A stretch of DNA of 64,000 nt. It comes from Thiosymbion sp942492625. Its GTDB lineage: Bacteria; Pseudomonadota; Gammaproteobacteria; Chromatiales; Chromatiaceae. Shown piece after piece: positions 26,792 through 36,464 of this stretch. Position numbers and translations under genes: made by a program. Within the stretch, counting starts at the first letter, position 1. Each line of letters begins with the position of its first letter. The stretch covers positions 1 to 64,000 of the forward strand of contig CALOFM010000050.1 in assembly GCA_942492625.1 (NCBI GenBank), in the 5' to 3' direction. The notes beneath the pieces were generated by a model. It did not search any database and was not told the DNA's origin. It saw only the letters and a program-made list of their open reading frames with translations.

Positions 26792-27979
26792 CTAGCCGTC
26801 CAGGCGCCCTCGCAGGCGCTGTACGGCTTCCCAGGATTCTCTCAGGTCTGTCTCGGAACGCGACACCCAAGCCTCGCCCCAGTAAAAATTACAGCTGGTC
26901 TCGGCCCGCAACAGATGCCAGGTGGCCTGCTCCAGGTCGTGCTGAAAGGCGCCTTCGTCCGCAAGACCCTGCTCCGCGGCACGATCTCGTATCTGCCGGA
27001 TCACCGCGCTCAGATCCGCGACAGCCGCAAGGCTGTTCTTCTGCTGATCGGAGCCGGTCCACTGGACGAAATCGCGCCCGTCGTGCCAACCCGTGTTCCA
27101 TGCCCCGGTGTTGACGCGCACCTCGCCATGGACACCATGGACATTCAGATAGTCGGTGATGAAGGTCGGAGTCACCCCCGCGAAGCCTGAACGCACGCGA
27201 TCCAGGAGCGGCTGATAAAACGCGCTCCAAAAATTGGCGCCCTCGGTGGTGTTGCGGAACCAACCGCCATTCTCGCCATCGGTGCAGGTGGTCACCAGGG
27301 GCGCGAAATCGCACCACTTGGTACGCTCCGCCACTTCGTTGAGAAACCACCCCACCTCCATGCCCGCCTCCTGGGCGTTCGACAGGTCCCGATCACGGAC
27401 GATGACGACGATCTCGTCCTCTCCGTAACGTGCGGTGTGGGGCTGGTAGCGCAGCTGCTGCCAGCTCATGGCCGACACGGGCTCCACGTGCTCGCTGTCC
27501 ACCAGCACGTAACGGTAGCCAAAGGAGCGGAGCAGCGGAATCAGCTCCATGGAGAATCCCATCTCGGGCGGCCAGAACCCCTGAAAGCGCGGCCGCCAGA
27601 AGACGTGGTGGGCAATGCTCAACCAACGTTGCAGGTGCTCGGGCCGGTCGGTCTCCGGAATCAGGGGGAATACCGGGTGGTAATACCCGGTCCCCAGAAT
27701 CTCGAACAGGTCCTGGTTCTGGAAATGCCACAGCATGGACCCGCAGTCCACCGTACCATAGACGCGCTCTTGGAAAGCGGGATCGCTCAAGGTCTCAAGC
27801 AGGGTCCCGGACAGAGACAGGTGCACGCGGCCCACGTCCTCGTAACCCCAAAGGCTGCGAGGAATGCGGTCCAGGGCGAACAAGATCTCCTGGGCCTCCC
27901 AATTGCCCTCGCTCAACATATCCTGCAGGTTGTTCGGCGGCTGATGGAGATTCAAGACCAAGGCGTGATGGGCGATCAT
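26792..27979 (-). CDS. Glycoside hydrolase family 57 protein (second)
   Basis: This 395-residue protein starts at an ATG at 27979, where homology begins (IAHHALVLNLHQPPNNL, region 1). The nucleophile-region Glu is in FWPPEMGFSMEL, and the acid-region Asp in TTCTDGENGGWF. A closing helical region with AETSCNFYWGEAWVSRSE mirrors the end of the first GH57 protein, so the two are paralogues, 45 bp apart in the same direction and probably co-transcribed. This one is shorter and lacks the N-terminal extension. Its specificity cannot be told from sequence; a paired role such as transfer plus hydrolysis on alpha-glucan is plausible. Confidence 0.86.
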   Translation of the reverse strand: MIAHHALVLNLHQPPNNLQDMLSEGNWEAQEILFALDRIPRSLWGYEDVGRVHLSLSGTLLETLSDPAFQERVYGTVDCGSMLWHFQNQDLFEILGTGYYHPVFPLIPETDRPEHLQRWLSIAHHVFWRPRFQGFWPPEMGFSMELIPLLRSFGYRYVLVDSEHVEPVSAMSWQQLRYQPHTARYGEDEIVVIVRDRDLSNAQEAGMEVGWFLNEVAERTKWCDFAPLVTTCTDGENGGWFRNTTEGANFWSAFYQPLLDRVRSGFAGVTPTFITDYLNVHGVHGEVRVNTGAWNTGWHDGRDFVQWTGSDQQKNSLAAVADLSAVIRQIRDRAAEQGLADEGAFQHDLEQATWHLLRAETSCNFYWGEAWVSRSETDLRESWEAVQRLRGRLDG

Positions 27980-28123
27980 CCGGGTGCTTCTCGTTATAGG
28001 AATCGTCGCGCAAAGAATACCAGAAATACGCAGCAATCCGATGTTGATCTCATTGCGCCGGATCAGCACTATTGAGCTTCCGGACGCGAGACGAGCGAAG
28101 CCCCGCAATACCGAGTCAGAAGC

Positions 28124-28363
28124 ATGCCCCAGATCCTCATAGACCCTGAGTCGAAGTCCCTGGACGAGCGTTTCGCCCTGATCAAGACCCCGCGCAGGGA
28201 TCGATCCCGCTACCCGGAGGCATGCGTCACCCCGGTCGCCGACGAGCAGCAAGCGCGGGCCGGTACTGACCCGGCGCGCAATCTATACCCGGCCCTGGTC
28301 TACGGTCCGTCGAAGTCGTCGGAGGGACAGCGCATCTACTACCTGATGCGCTGGCTCGATTGA
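28124..28363 (+). CDS. Small hypothetical protein
   Basis: A 79-residue hydrophilic protein starts at an ATG at 28124 (PQILIDPESKSLDERFALIKTP...), rich in Arg and Pro, ending IYYLMRWLD. There is no recognised domain and only a weak ribosome binding site. It lies 25 bp ahead of the ABC ATPase gene in the same direction and could be the first gene of that operon. Codon usage looks like its neighbours. It is probably real but of unknown role. Confidence 0.5.
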   Translation: MPQILIDPESKSLDERFALIKTPRRDRSRYPEACVTPVADEQQARAGTDPARNLYPALVYGPSKSSEGQRIYYLMRWLD

Positions 28364-28388
28364 GAGCCACACCCGACAGGAGCCCGCG

Positions 28389-29111
28389 ATGAAGCCTATC
28401 GACCGGCGGCAAGGCGCCGGGCCCGTGCTGGCAGTGCATGGGCTCTCCAAGTCCTATCGCGACGGCCGCAAGGAGCACGCGGTGCTCGCGGCCGTTGAGC
28501 TGTCGTTTGCCCGCAGCGAATGCCTGGCCCTGCTCGGGCGCAGCGGTTAGGGCAAGTCGACCCTGCTCAATCTGCTGGCGGGTATTGACCGGCCCGACGG
28601 CGGTGAGGTACGGATCCTGGGGGAGCCGGTATCCCGGCTCTCAGAGCCCGCCCTCACTCTGTTCCGGCGCCGCAACATCGGCTTCATCTATCAGTTCTTC
28701 AACCTGATCCCGACACTGACGGTCACCGAGAATCTGGCGCTGCCGCTGGAGCTTAACGGGATCGACAGCGAGACCGGCCGGCAACGAATCACCGAGCTGC
28801 TCGCGCGCGTCGGACTTTCGCAGCGCGGCGATGCCTTCCCGGACCAGCTCTCCGGCGGAGAGCAACAGCGCGTGGCCATTGCCCGCGCCCTGGTCCACGA
28901 CCCGGCCGTCGTGCTGGCGGACGAGCCCACGGGAAACCTGGATGCACAGACCGGAGAGCAGATCCTGGCCCTGCTCACGGAGCTCTTCCGCGAGCAAGGC
29001 CGGACGCTGATCCTGGTGACCCACAGCCTGGCCGCCTCGCGCATCGCCGATCGGGTGCTGTCCATCGACGAGGGTCGGCTCACCGAAGGCGCAGGGCACC
29101 TGTCCTGGTGA
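28389..29111 (+). pseudogene. ABC transporter ATPase with in-frame TAG in Walker A
   Basis: The 240-codon frame is a MacB/LolD-type ATPase. It has Walker A GRSG-TAG-GKST, a Q-loop (IYQFFNLIPTL), signature LSGGEQQRVAIARAL, Walker B VVLADEPTGNLD, and the H-loop VTHS. Only one lesion is present: codon 54 (28548-28550) is TAG where Ser is usual (TCG to TAG). The rest of the motif set is pristine, so the stop is recent, is read through, or is an error. It overlaps the permease start (GTGA at 29108-29111). The Walker A position affected is the variable x of GxxGxGKS, which tolerates many residues. Confidence 0.8.
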
Positions 29112-30652
29112 CCCCCGGCCTGCTCCGCTCCAGCCTGCGCTACCTGGCCAGGCACCCCTGGCAGTCCTGGCTGTCCGTGCTCGGCATCGCGTTGGGCGTG
29201 GCGGTGATGGTGGCCGTGGACCTGGCCAACCAGAGTGCACGCACCGCGTTCAAGCTGTCCCTGGAGCGCGTCGCCGGTCGCGCCACCCACCAGATCGAAA
29301 GCGCCGCAGGCACCATCCCGGACGACCTCTATGCGCGAATGCGTATTGATCTCAGGCTGCGCCCCGCCGCCCCCCTGGTCGAGGGGACGGTGCGCATCTT
29401 CGGCCGCACCTTCACCCTGCTCGGCATCGATCCCTTCGCCTCGGAGCCGTTGCGCCAGGGCGGAGCGGAGCTGGATCCGCTGGCCACCATCGATCTGCGG
29501 ACACGCCCGGGCGCCCTTCTCCTGAGCCCCGCCGATGCGCGGGAGCTTCAGATCGAGAGGGGTGCAGGGCTCGAGCTCGAAGCCGGCGGCCAGCCGCGGC
29601 AGGCATCGCTGGCCGGAACCTTCACCGCCGAGGACGCAAGGCTGGAAGGGCTAGCGATCGCGGACATCGCCACCGCACAGGAGCTGTTGGGGCGCCCGGG
29701 GGGCATCGACCGTATCGACCACATCCTGAGCAGCGGGCGGGCTCGCTCCCTCGCGGGCGAGCTGCCGCCCGGTTTGCGCCTGATCACCGCGCAGAGTCGC
29801 AGCAACGCCTTGGGCCAGATGACCCAAGCCTTCCACTCGAACCTGACCGCCATGAGCCTGCTGGCAGTGCTGGTCGGGGGGTTCATCATCTACAACACCG
29901 TGACCTTCGCCGTACTGCGCCGGCGCACGTTGCTCGGCACCTACCGCACCCTCGGGGTAACCCGATCGCAACTCTTCGCGCTGGTGCTCGGCGAGGCCCT
30001 GGTCTTCGGGTTGGCCGGTGCCCTGCTCGGTGTCACGGCCGGGATCCTGGTGGGATGGGGCTTGGTCTAGCTGGTGAACCGTACCATCAACGACCTCTAT
30101 TTCGCCCTGCCCGTAAGCGCGCTGTTCGTCTCGCCCTGGTCGATTGCCAAAGGGGCAGGACTCGGAGTGTTGGTGACCCTGACGGCCGCGCTGGGCCCTG
30201 CGGCGGGGGCGGCCAAGGCTCAGCCGAGGAATGTTCTGCGCCACCATCTGGTGGAGCGGCAGGGTCAGCGGCTGCTACCCTGGCTGGCCCTGGCTGGAGC
30301 CGCGCTGATGGCTGCCGGATTCGCACTGCTGCAGATCCCCTCGAACGCGCTGGGGATCGGGTTCGTCGCCCTGTTCGCGGTGGTGGTCGGCTTCAGCCTG
30401 GGCGTCCCGCTGGTACTGCGCGTAATCGGCGCCTTGGCCACCCCCCTGCTCGGCCGGCTCGCAGGTATCCAGGGACGCCTCGCGGCGCGCGGCATCAACT
30501 CGTCTATCAGCCGCACCGGGATCGCCGTTGCAGCCCTCACCGTGGCCGTTTCCGCCACTGTCGGCGTGGGCATCATGATCGACAGCTTCCGCGGCAGCGT
30601 GGCTGCTTGGTTGGAGAATACGCTGTCGAGCGACACGTTGCGGGAGGAGTGA
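29108..30652 (+). pseudogene. FtsX-like ABC permease, amber-interrupted and truncated
   Basis: The frame starts at a GTG overlapping the ATPase stop. It encodes an N-terminal transmembrane helix (SVLGIALGVAVMVAV), a periplasmic MacB-like domain, and FtsX transmembrane helices (HSNLTAMSLLAVLVGGFIIYNTVTF). An in-frame TAG at 30068 falls in WGLV-LVNRTINDLY, where Gln or a similar residue is expected. Reading continues to a stop at 30650 after IMIDSFRGSVAAWLENTLS. Permeases of this type run about 300 residues longer, with a second periplasmic domain and FtsX repeat, so the 3' third is lost. It is inactive. Confidence 0.8.
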
Positions 30653-30911
30653 GGCCAGCCCGAAGCGCTGCCTCGCGCATCTCACACCAAGCCGTGAAGA
30701 CGCGAAGGATGAGATAGGCAGCTCGGAGGTTGATCTAACGAACGACCCTCGGGTTCAGGGCTTGGCAAGCGCAGAGCGTTCCATGCCGCAGGATCCGAGC
30801 AACTATTGGCGGTTTCCGGGAGGTCTGTATACTGGTTGGCGTATATCTTTGGAGAGGAGCCTCATCCAACAGGCGACTGAAGCGACAGCTCAATGTTCAA
30901 GGAGCGCGAGT

Positions 30912-31415
30912 ATGAGATACCTGACCCTCCTGTTGGCCCTGCTCATTCCCGCCACGGTGGCCCGGGCCGAGGCCAAGCTGGTCCAGACCCCTTACGAGGA
31001 GCAGAAGGTGGTGTTCGACTTCTATTTCGACGACCCGAAGAAGATCGGCAGCGCGCTCTTCTGGGTACGCTCGCTCCTCAACCCGCTGATGGACGAGCCC
31101 TACAATTACGCTCCCGAGTTTCTGGACCTGATCGTCCTGATTCACGGCACCGAGATCGTCACCACCACCAAGCACAACTACGAGAAATATAGGGACGCGG
31201 TGGAGCGCATGAAGTACTACGCCGCCCTCGGCGTGAAGTTCAAGGTCTGCGGGGTCGCCGCCGAGGACTACGGCTACAGCGCAAAAGACTTCTACGACTT
31301 CGTCGAGCTGGTGCCCTCGGCCATCACCGAGCTCGCCCACTGGCAGCTCCAGGGCTACGCCACCATCAAGCCGGAAGTCGTGGACAAGAAGCTCTCGATC
31401 GAGGAGATACGCTGA
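30912..31415 (+). CDS. Exported DsrE-family protein
   Basis: This 167-residue protein starts at an ATG at 30912 with an AAGGAG ribosome binding site. Its signal peptide ends ...VARA at about 18. The mature part is a DsrE/DsrF-like domain: KVVFDFYFDDPKKIGSALFWVRSLLNP, DLIVLIHGTEIV, a conserved-position Cys in VKFKVCGVAAEDYG, then the closing FVELVPSAITELAHWQLQGYATIKP. DsrE-type proteins handle sulfane sulfur. A periplasmic member fits sulfide or sulfur oxidation, but it lies inside the alpha-glucan region, 60 bp before a small protein gene. Confidence 0.82.
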   Translation: MRYLTLLLALLIPATVARAEAKLVQTPYEEQKVVFDFYFDDPKKIGSALFWVRSLLNPLMDEPYNYAPEFLDLIVLIHGTEIVTTTKHNYEKYRDAVERMKYYAALGVKFKVCGVAAEDYGYSAKDFYDFVELVPSAITELAHWQLQGYATIKPEVVDKKLSIEEIR

Positions 31416-31477
31416 CGTTGACAGAAATCGCCTTAGTTACCGACGAGTAGGAACAAACCACTGCAGGAGTCACCCAA

Positions 31478-31657
31478 ATGCGCCTGTTCGATGCCGTGCC
31501 GGAAATCATTCGAGACCTCCTGGACGAGAGCCAGGTCATCACCTCCAAGGAGCATTCGGCCTTCAAGGTCACTGCGGCCCGACACCCCACGCTCGGAAAG
31601 ATGGTGATCGTCGAGAGCAAGGAGGGGGACGGCATCATCGTCGAGACGGAGGAGTAG
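31478..31657 (+). CDS. Small conserved-looking protein (59 aa)
   Basis: This protein is 59 residues long, with a CAGGAG Shine-Dalgarno at good spacing. The sequence runs RLFDAVPEIIRDLLDESQV..., then SAFKVTAARHPTLGKMVIVESKEGDG, ending in Glu-rich VETEE and TAG. The alternation of strands and the acidic tail suggest a compact soluble domain. It follows the DsrE-like gene in the same direction and may be co-transcribed with it. I recognise no named family. Confidence 0.6.
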   Translation: MRLFDAVPEIIRDLLDESQVITSKEHSAFKVTAARHPTLGKMVIVESKEGDGIIVETEE

Positions 31658-31852
31658 AGCGCCAACCACAACGGCGCGCCGCATAGGCCGCAGGGCGTGC
31701 CCTTCGGCTTTCCGCCCGACCATCGGTGTGCGCGGGGAGTTTCGTTGTCCTGAAACAACAATCCGGGCAGATTTCCAATCCGAATTGTGTGAGTATTGGT
31801 AATTCAGTGCGCGCCAAGCAGCCGTTATCAGATTTGAAAGAGGTATGACAGG

Positions 31853-34129
31853 ATGAGCAAGCCGAAACTATCCCCCGTAATGCAACGACTGGTCGACGGT
31901 AGACACCGCGATCCCTTCGGGGTACTCGGCCGACACGAGGACAACGGTAGGGTGCGAGTGCGGGTGATGCTCCCTCATGCCGAGGAGGTGAGTATCGCGG
32001 ACGGGAATCACCAGCTGCAGCGAATCGAGGGCACGGACATCTTCGAGTGGGAGGGCGACGCCGAGCAGGTACCGGAGCGCTACCGGCTCATCTGGCGCGA
32101 CGACGAGCACCGAGATCATATCGCTCACGACCCTTACTGTTACCCGCCGCAGCTCCCGGACTTCGACCTGCACCTGTTCGGAGAAGGCAAGCACTGGCAT
32201 GCCCACCGCCTGCTCGGCGCGCGGGTGCACGACGTCGAGGGCGTCGCCGGCATTTTGTTCTCGGTATGGGCACCGCACGCGGAGCGCGTCAGCGTCGTCG
32301 GCGACTTCAACCGCTGGGACGGACGGACTCATCCCATGCGGGTCCACGGCAACGGAGTGTGGGAAATCTTCATACCGGACCTTCCCCCGGGCGTTGTCTA
32401 CAAGTTCGAAATCCGCGCCCAGAACGGAGACATCGTCCTCAAGTCCGATCCCTTCGGCCGGCGCTTCGAGATGCGCCCCAGCACCGCCTCCATCGTCGAG
32501 CCCCCCACAGACTTCGCCTGGAGCGATGCCGACTGGCTCGAGCAACGGGCCGAAAGCGACTGGATGGGCACGCCCATGTCCATCTACGAGGTCCACCTGG
32601 GCTCCTGGCAACGCGGCCCCGAGGGCGAGATGCTCAACTACCGAGTCCTGGGTGAGCGCCTGGTGGAGCATGCTCGCGACCTTGGCTTCACCCACATCGA
32701 GCTCCTGCCGGTAACCGAGCATCCCTTCGACCAGTCCTGGGGGTATCAGACCACCGGCTACTACGCCCCCACCAGCCGCTTCGGCGCGCCGGACGATTTT
32801 CGGTGGTTCGTTGACCACTGCCACAAGAACGGGATCGGCGTCATCCTCGACTGGGTCCCCGCCCATTTCCCGAAGGACGCGCACGGCTTGGCCCGCTTCG
32901 ATGGCACTGCCCTGTACGAGCACGAAGACCCGCGCTTGGGCGAGCATCTGGATTGGTCCACGCTGATTTACAACTTCGGGCGTTACGAGGTCAAAAACTT
33001 CCTGATCTCAAGCGCCCTGTTCTGGCTGGAGGAATACCACATCGACGGCATTCGGGTGGACGCCGTGGCGTCCATGCTCTATCTGGACTACTCGCGCGAA
33101 GAGGGCCAGTGGATCCCGAACAAGTACGGCGGGCGCGAGAACCTGGAGGCCATCGAGTTTATGCGCGAGCTCAACGAGGTCACCCATTCCCAGGTGCCCG
33201 GGGCACTGGTCATGGCCGAGGAGTCCACCTCCTGGCCCCAGGTCACCAAGCCCACCTACCTGGGCGGTCTGGGCTTCGACCTCAAATGGAACATGGGCTG
33301 GATGAACGACACCCTGGCCTACATCTCCCACGAGCCCATCCACCGCCAGTACCACCAGGACATGCTGACCTTCAGCATGCTCTACGCCTTCACCGAGAAC
33401 TTCCTGCTGCCCTTCTCCCACGACGAAGTGGTACACGGCAAGCGCTCCATGCTCTACAAGATGCCAGGAGACGACTGGCAACGCTTCGCTAACCTGCGTT
33501 TGATTTACACCTACCTTTTCACGCACCCGGGGAAGAAGCTGCTGTTCATGGGCACCGAGTTCGGACAGGGGCAGGAGTGGGACAGCACAGCCGTGATCGA
33601 CTGGTATCTGCTCGAATACCCGAACCACCAGGGCATTCAGACCCTCGTTCGGGACCTCAACAGCGTTTACAAGAGTTATCCGGCTCTGTACACGCATGAC
33701 TTCGACTGGGAGGGCTTCGAGTGGATCGACTGTCACGACGCCCAAAATTCGGTGCTGGTCTACCTGCGCCGGGCCGGCGACGACTTTCTGGTCATAGCCC
33801 TGAACTTCACCCCGGTCCCCCGCGATTCCTACCGCATAGGCGTGCCCGCGGCCGGAATCTACAAGGAGGTCCTGAACTCCGACGCCGCGGTCTACTGGGG
33901 AAGTGGAATGGGTAACGGCGCCCGGTTGCTGGAAACCGAAGACATGGTCTGGATGGATCGGCCTAACTCCCTGGAGATCACCCTGCCGCCGCTGTCCGGG
34001 ATCGTGCTGAAGCTGGAGACGCCACGGAAGGAGGAAACCAGCGCGGACGAGGAGGTCGAAGCCAGCGAGGAGGCCGTAGCAGCAACAAACTCGGAACCCG
34101 AGACCGGCGACGTCGACGGCGAAACATAG
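31853..34129 (+). CDS. glgB: 1,4-alpha-glucan branching enzyme
   Basis: This 758-residue GH13 enzyme creates alpha-1,6 branches in glycogen. A GlgB N-terminal carbohydrate-binding domain (residues 1-110) precedes the E-set domain (VSVVGDFNRWDGRTHPM) and the (beta/alpha)8 barrel. Catalytic signatures are GIRVDAVASMLYLDY (nucleophile Asp), VMAEESTSWP (acid Glu) and FSHDEVVHGK. The usual C-terminal all-beta domain follows, then an acidic tail of about 35 residues (EEVEASEEAVAAT...) that normal GlgB lacks. It is immediately upstream of glgA and looks intact, ending in TAG. Confidence 0.96.
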   Translation: MSKPKLSPVMQRLVDGRHRDPFGVLGRHEDNGRVRVRVMLPHAEEVSIADGNHQLQRIEGTDIFEWEGDAEQVPERYRLIWRDDEHRDHIAHDPYCYPPQLPDFDLHLFGEGKHWHAHRLLGARVHDVEGVAGILFSVWAPHAERVSVVGDFNRWDGRTHPMRVHGNGVWEIFIPDLPPGVVYKFEIRAQNGDIVLKSDPFGRRFEMRPSTASIVEPPTDFAWSDADWLEQRAESDWMGTPMSIYEVHLGSWQRGPEGEMLNYRVLGERLVEHARDLGFTHIELLPVTEHPFDQSWGYQTTGYYAPTSRFGAPDDFRWFVDHCHKNGIGVILDWVPAHFPKDAHGLARFDGTALYEHEDPRLGEHLDWSTLIYNFGRYEVKNFLISSALFWLEEYHIDGIRVDAVASMLYLDYSREEGQWIPNKYGGRENLEAIEFMRELNEVTHSQVPGALVMAEESTSWPQVTKPTYLGGLGFDLKWNMGWMNDTLAYISHEPIHRQYHQDMLTFSMLYAFTENFLLPFSHDEVVHGKRSMLYKMPGDDWQRFANLRLIYTYLFTHPGKKLLFMGTEFGQGQEWDSTAVIDWYLLEYPNHQGIQTLVRDLNSVYKSYPALYTHDFDWEGFEWIDCHDAQNSVLVYLRRAGDDFLVIALNFTPVPRDSYRIGVPAAGIYKEVLNSDAAVYWGSGMGNGARLLETEDMVWMDRPNSLEITLPPLSGIVLKLETPRKEETSADEEVEASEEAVAATNSEPETGDVDGET

Positions 34130-34342
34130 GGGAGCTGGTGCCCCACCCCACTGGTACGGCGATGCACAAATCCCTGCCAAGCCGGAACAAGGAGGCTCGC
34201 GCCAAGACCCTGAGCTCGCAGAGAAGCTGCTTTGCATCCCGGCGACCTGGCGCGAGATCTTTTCACGGTCTCGCGACGACTGCGTTCGCGGTGATTTCTG
34301 CGGTGGCGTACCAGGCGCCTGTTCGATTTCGAGGCCACTGTT

Positions 34343-36115
34343 ATGGCGAAACGACCTGACGGATCGACGGAAGACGCAGACAGGAAAAACCCTGCGCAGC
34401 CAGACCCGACGACCAGCGATCGCAATGTGCCCGGACCGCATCCCCTTGGTTCCGTCCCCACCGGGATCACGCTCTCTACTCCGGCGCCTGCCCGGGAGGC
34501 GCCAGGGGAGCTCAAGGCAGCACGGGCCGGCTCCGCACCAACGCAGGCAGAATCCGGCCCGGTGCACGTGGAGGAACCCGTGCCCGCCGAGGACCCGGTC
34601 TATCGGGAAGGACCGGCCCCGGAGTTCCGCCACCGGCACAGCCTCTACGTCGTTCACATCACGCCGGAGATGGCGCCGATAGCCAAGGTCGGAGGGCTCG
34701 CGGACGTGGTCTTCGGCCTGACCCGAGAGCTGGCGATCCGCGGCAATCACGTCGAAATCGTCCTGCCCAAGTACGACAACCTTAGATACGACCAAATCTG
34801 GGAGCTGCGAGAGGCCTACCGGGATCTATGGGTTCCCTGGTACGACGGCGCCATTCACTGCACCGTCTACTTCGGCTTCGTACACGAGCGCAAATGCTTC
34901 TTCATCGAGCCCCACTCCGGAGACGAGTTTTTCAACCGGGGAAGCACCTATGGTTTCGAAGACGACTTGGCGCGCTACGCCTTTTTCTCACGCGCAGCTA
35001 TGGAGTTCCTGTTCAAGGCCGGCAAGCACCCGGACATCATCCACTGCCACGACTGGCAGACCGCGCTCGTGCCCGTGCTCCTGTACGAAATCTACCAACA
35101 CCTGGGAATGGGCCACCCCCGGGCGTGCCTCACCATCCACAACTTCCAGCACCAGGGGCTCACCGGCATGGAGCTGCTGCGGGCCACGGGACTGCACAAG
35201 CCCGAGCACTTTTTCGACTACAACCGGCTGCGGGACAACAACAATCCATTCGCCCTGAACCTGCTCAAAGGCGGTATCGTCTACTCCAACTTCGTAAACA
35301 CGGTCTCACCCCGATACGCCTTCGAGACGAAGGACCAAGAGCAGGGATTTGGATTGGAGACCACCCTGCATACGCACCACATGAAATACGGCGGGGTAGT
35401 AAACGGCGTCGACTATGAGGTCTGGAACCCCGAAGTCGACACCCACATACCCGCCCACTACGGCGTACACTCCATCGAAGGCAAGTACGACAACAAGCGG
35501 GCCCTGCGCGATCGCCTGCTGCTGGCCGACAACGACAAGCCCATCGTCGCCTTCATCGGCCGGTTGGACCCGCAAAAAGGTTTGGAGCTAATCCGCCACG
35601 CCGTCTTCTACTCCCTCGAACGAGGCGCCCAGTTCGTTCTGCTGGGTTCGAGTCCGGACCAGGGCATAAACGACGACTTCCGGAGCTTGAAGCAGATGCT
35701 CAACGAGAGCCCCGACTGCCACCTGGAGATCGGCTTCGACGAAGACCTGGCCCATCTCATCTACGCCGGTGCCGACATGCTGCTGGTACCGAGCCGATTC
35801 GAGCCTTGCGGCCTGACCCAGCTCATCGCGATGCGATACGGCACGGTACCCGTTGTCCGCGCCGTGGGAGGGCTCGCCGATACCGTATTCGACAAGGACC
35901 ACTCCCACAGACCGATGCACGAGCGCAACGGGTACGTGTTCGAGAACTACGAAAACGCCGGCCTGGAGTCCGCATTAGGCCGCGCCATCGCTTGCTACTT
36001 CCAGCATCCGGATCACTTCCGCGACCTCATGACAAACGCGATGCGAACCGACTACTCCTGGAGCAATCCGGGAGGGGATTATCTGAACATTTACGATTAC
36101 GTTCGGCACAAGTAG
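34343..36115 (+). CDS. glgA: Glycogen synthase
   Basis: This 590-residue GT5 enzyme adds ADP-glucose or UDP-glucose units to alpha-1,4-glucan. The first 98 residues are a Pro/Ala/Glu-rich extension absent from ordinary GlgA. The catalytic part begins LYVVHITPEMAPIAKVGGLADV (KVGGL at about 115-119, the nucleotide-sugar site). It includes HCHDWQTALVP, the NGVDYEVWNP hinge, GRLDPQKGLELI, and the second signature SRFEPCGLTQLIAMRYG. It follows glgB by 213 bp and is probably expressed with it. The extension is low-complexity and perhaps a tether. Confidence 0.95.
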   Translation: MAKRPDGSTEDADRKNPAQPDPTTSDRNVPGPHPLGSVPTGITLSTPAPAREAPGELKAARAGSAPTQAESGPVHVEEPVPAEDPVYREGPAPEFRHRHSLYVVHITPEMAPIAKVGGLADVVFGLTRELAIRGNHVEIVLPKYDNLRYDQIWELREAYRDLWVPWYDGAIHCTVYFGFVHERKCFFIEPHSGDEFFNRGSTYGFEDDLARYAFFSRAAMEFLFKAGKHPDIIHCHDWQTALVPVLLYEIYQHLGMGHPRACLTIHNFQHQGLTGMELLRATGLHKPEHFFDYNRLRDNNNPFALNLLKGGIVYSNFVNTVSPRYAFETKDQEQGFGLETTLHTHHMKYGGVVNGVDYEVWNPEVDTHIPAHYGVHSIEGKYDNKRALRDRLLLADNDKPIVAFIGRLDPQKGLELIRHAVFYSLERGAQFVLLGSSPDQGINDDFRSLKQMLNESPDCHLEIGFDEDLAHLIYAGADMLLVPSRFEPCGLTQLIAMRYGTVPVVRAVGGLADTVFDKDHSHRPMHERNGYVFENYENAGLESALGRAIACYFQHPDHFRDLMTNAMRTDYSWSNPGGDYLNIYDYVRHK

Positions 36116-36464
36116 CGGAATTTGCCAAGGCAAATGGGGAAGATCCCGTGACAGCACCCGAACGCATGGTCGCGAAGTTCACAAACTGGTCCAATATCAA
36201 CTTCCCAATACTCTTCCGGTCAAATAGAGGTTAGTCGAAAAACGCAAGAACCAATGCTAAAAGCTTGTAATCGAGCGTGCAAAAAGTTTAATGCAAAATG
36301 AAATCGTCAGTATCCTACTTTGACAACAAAGAAACCAATCTCTATTCATCGTTACGTATATAGCCTCCGGATTCTCCCCTGCCCCTTAATTCGCCCCGCA
36401 AGAATGGGATATTTGGAAGCACGCGATTGGATTTCTTATCCATTCAATATGCAGGAGAACAACC
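36116..36464. other. Gene-free stretch after glgA
   Basis: A short palindrome (ATTTGCC-AA-GGCAAAT) lies just after the glgA stop without a T-run. The rest becomes AT-rich toward the next gene, with no gene-like frame. It probably holds the promoter of the 111-aa protein; no clear -35/-10 was identified. Confidence 0.4.

Noticed and set aside
18738..30070. Genome-wide recoding of TAG as a sense codon
   Set aside because: Several intact genes end in TAG (parE-like, VWA, glgB, glgA, FimX-like, the 59-aa gene), so TAG is a normal stop here. Only local suppression or decay remains plausible.
33008..34795. 595-codon minus-strand frame over glgB and glgA
   Set aside because: Antisense shadow of two recognised enzymes with no start signals or motifs.
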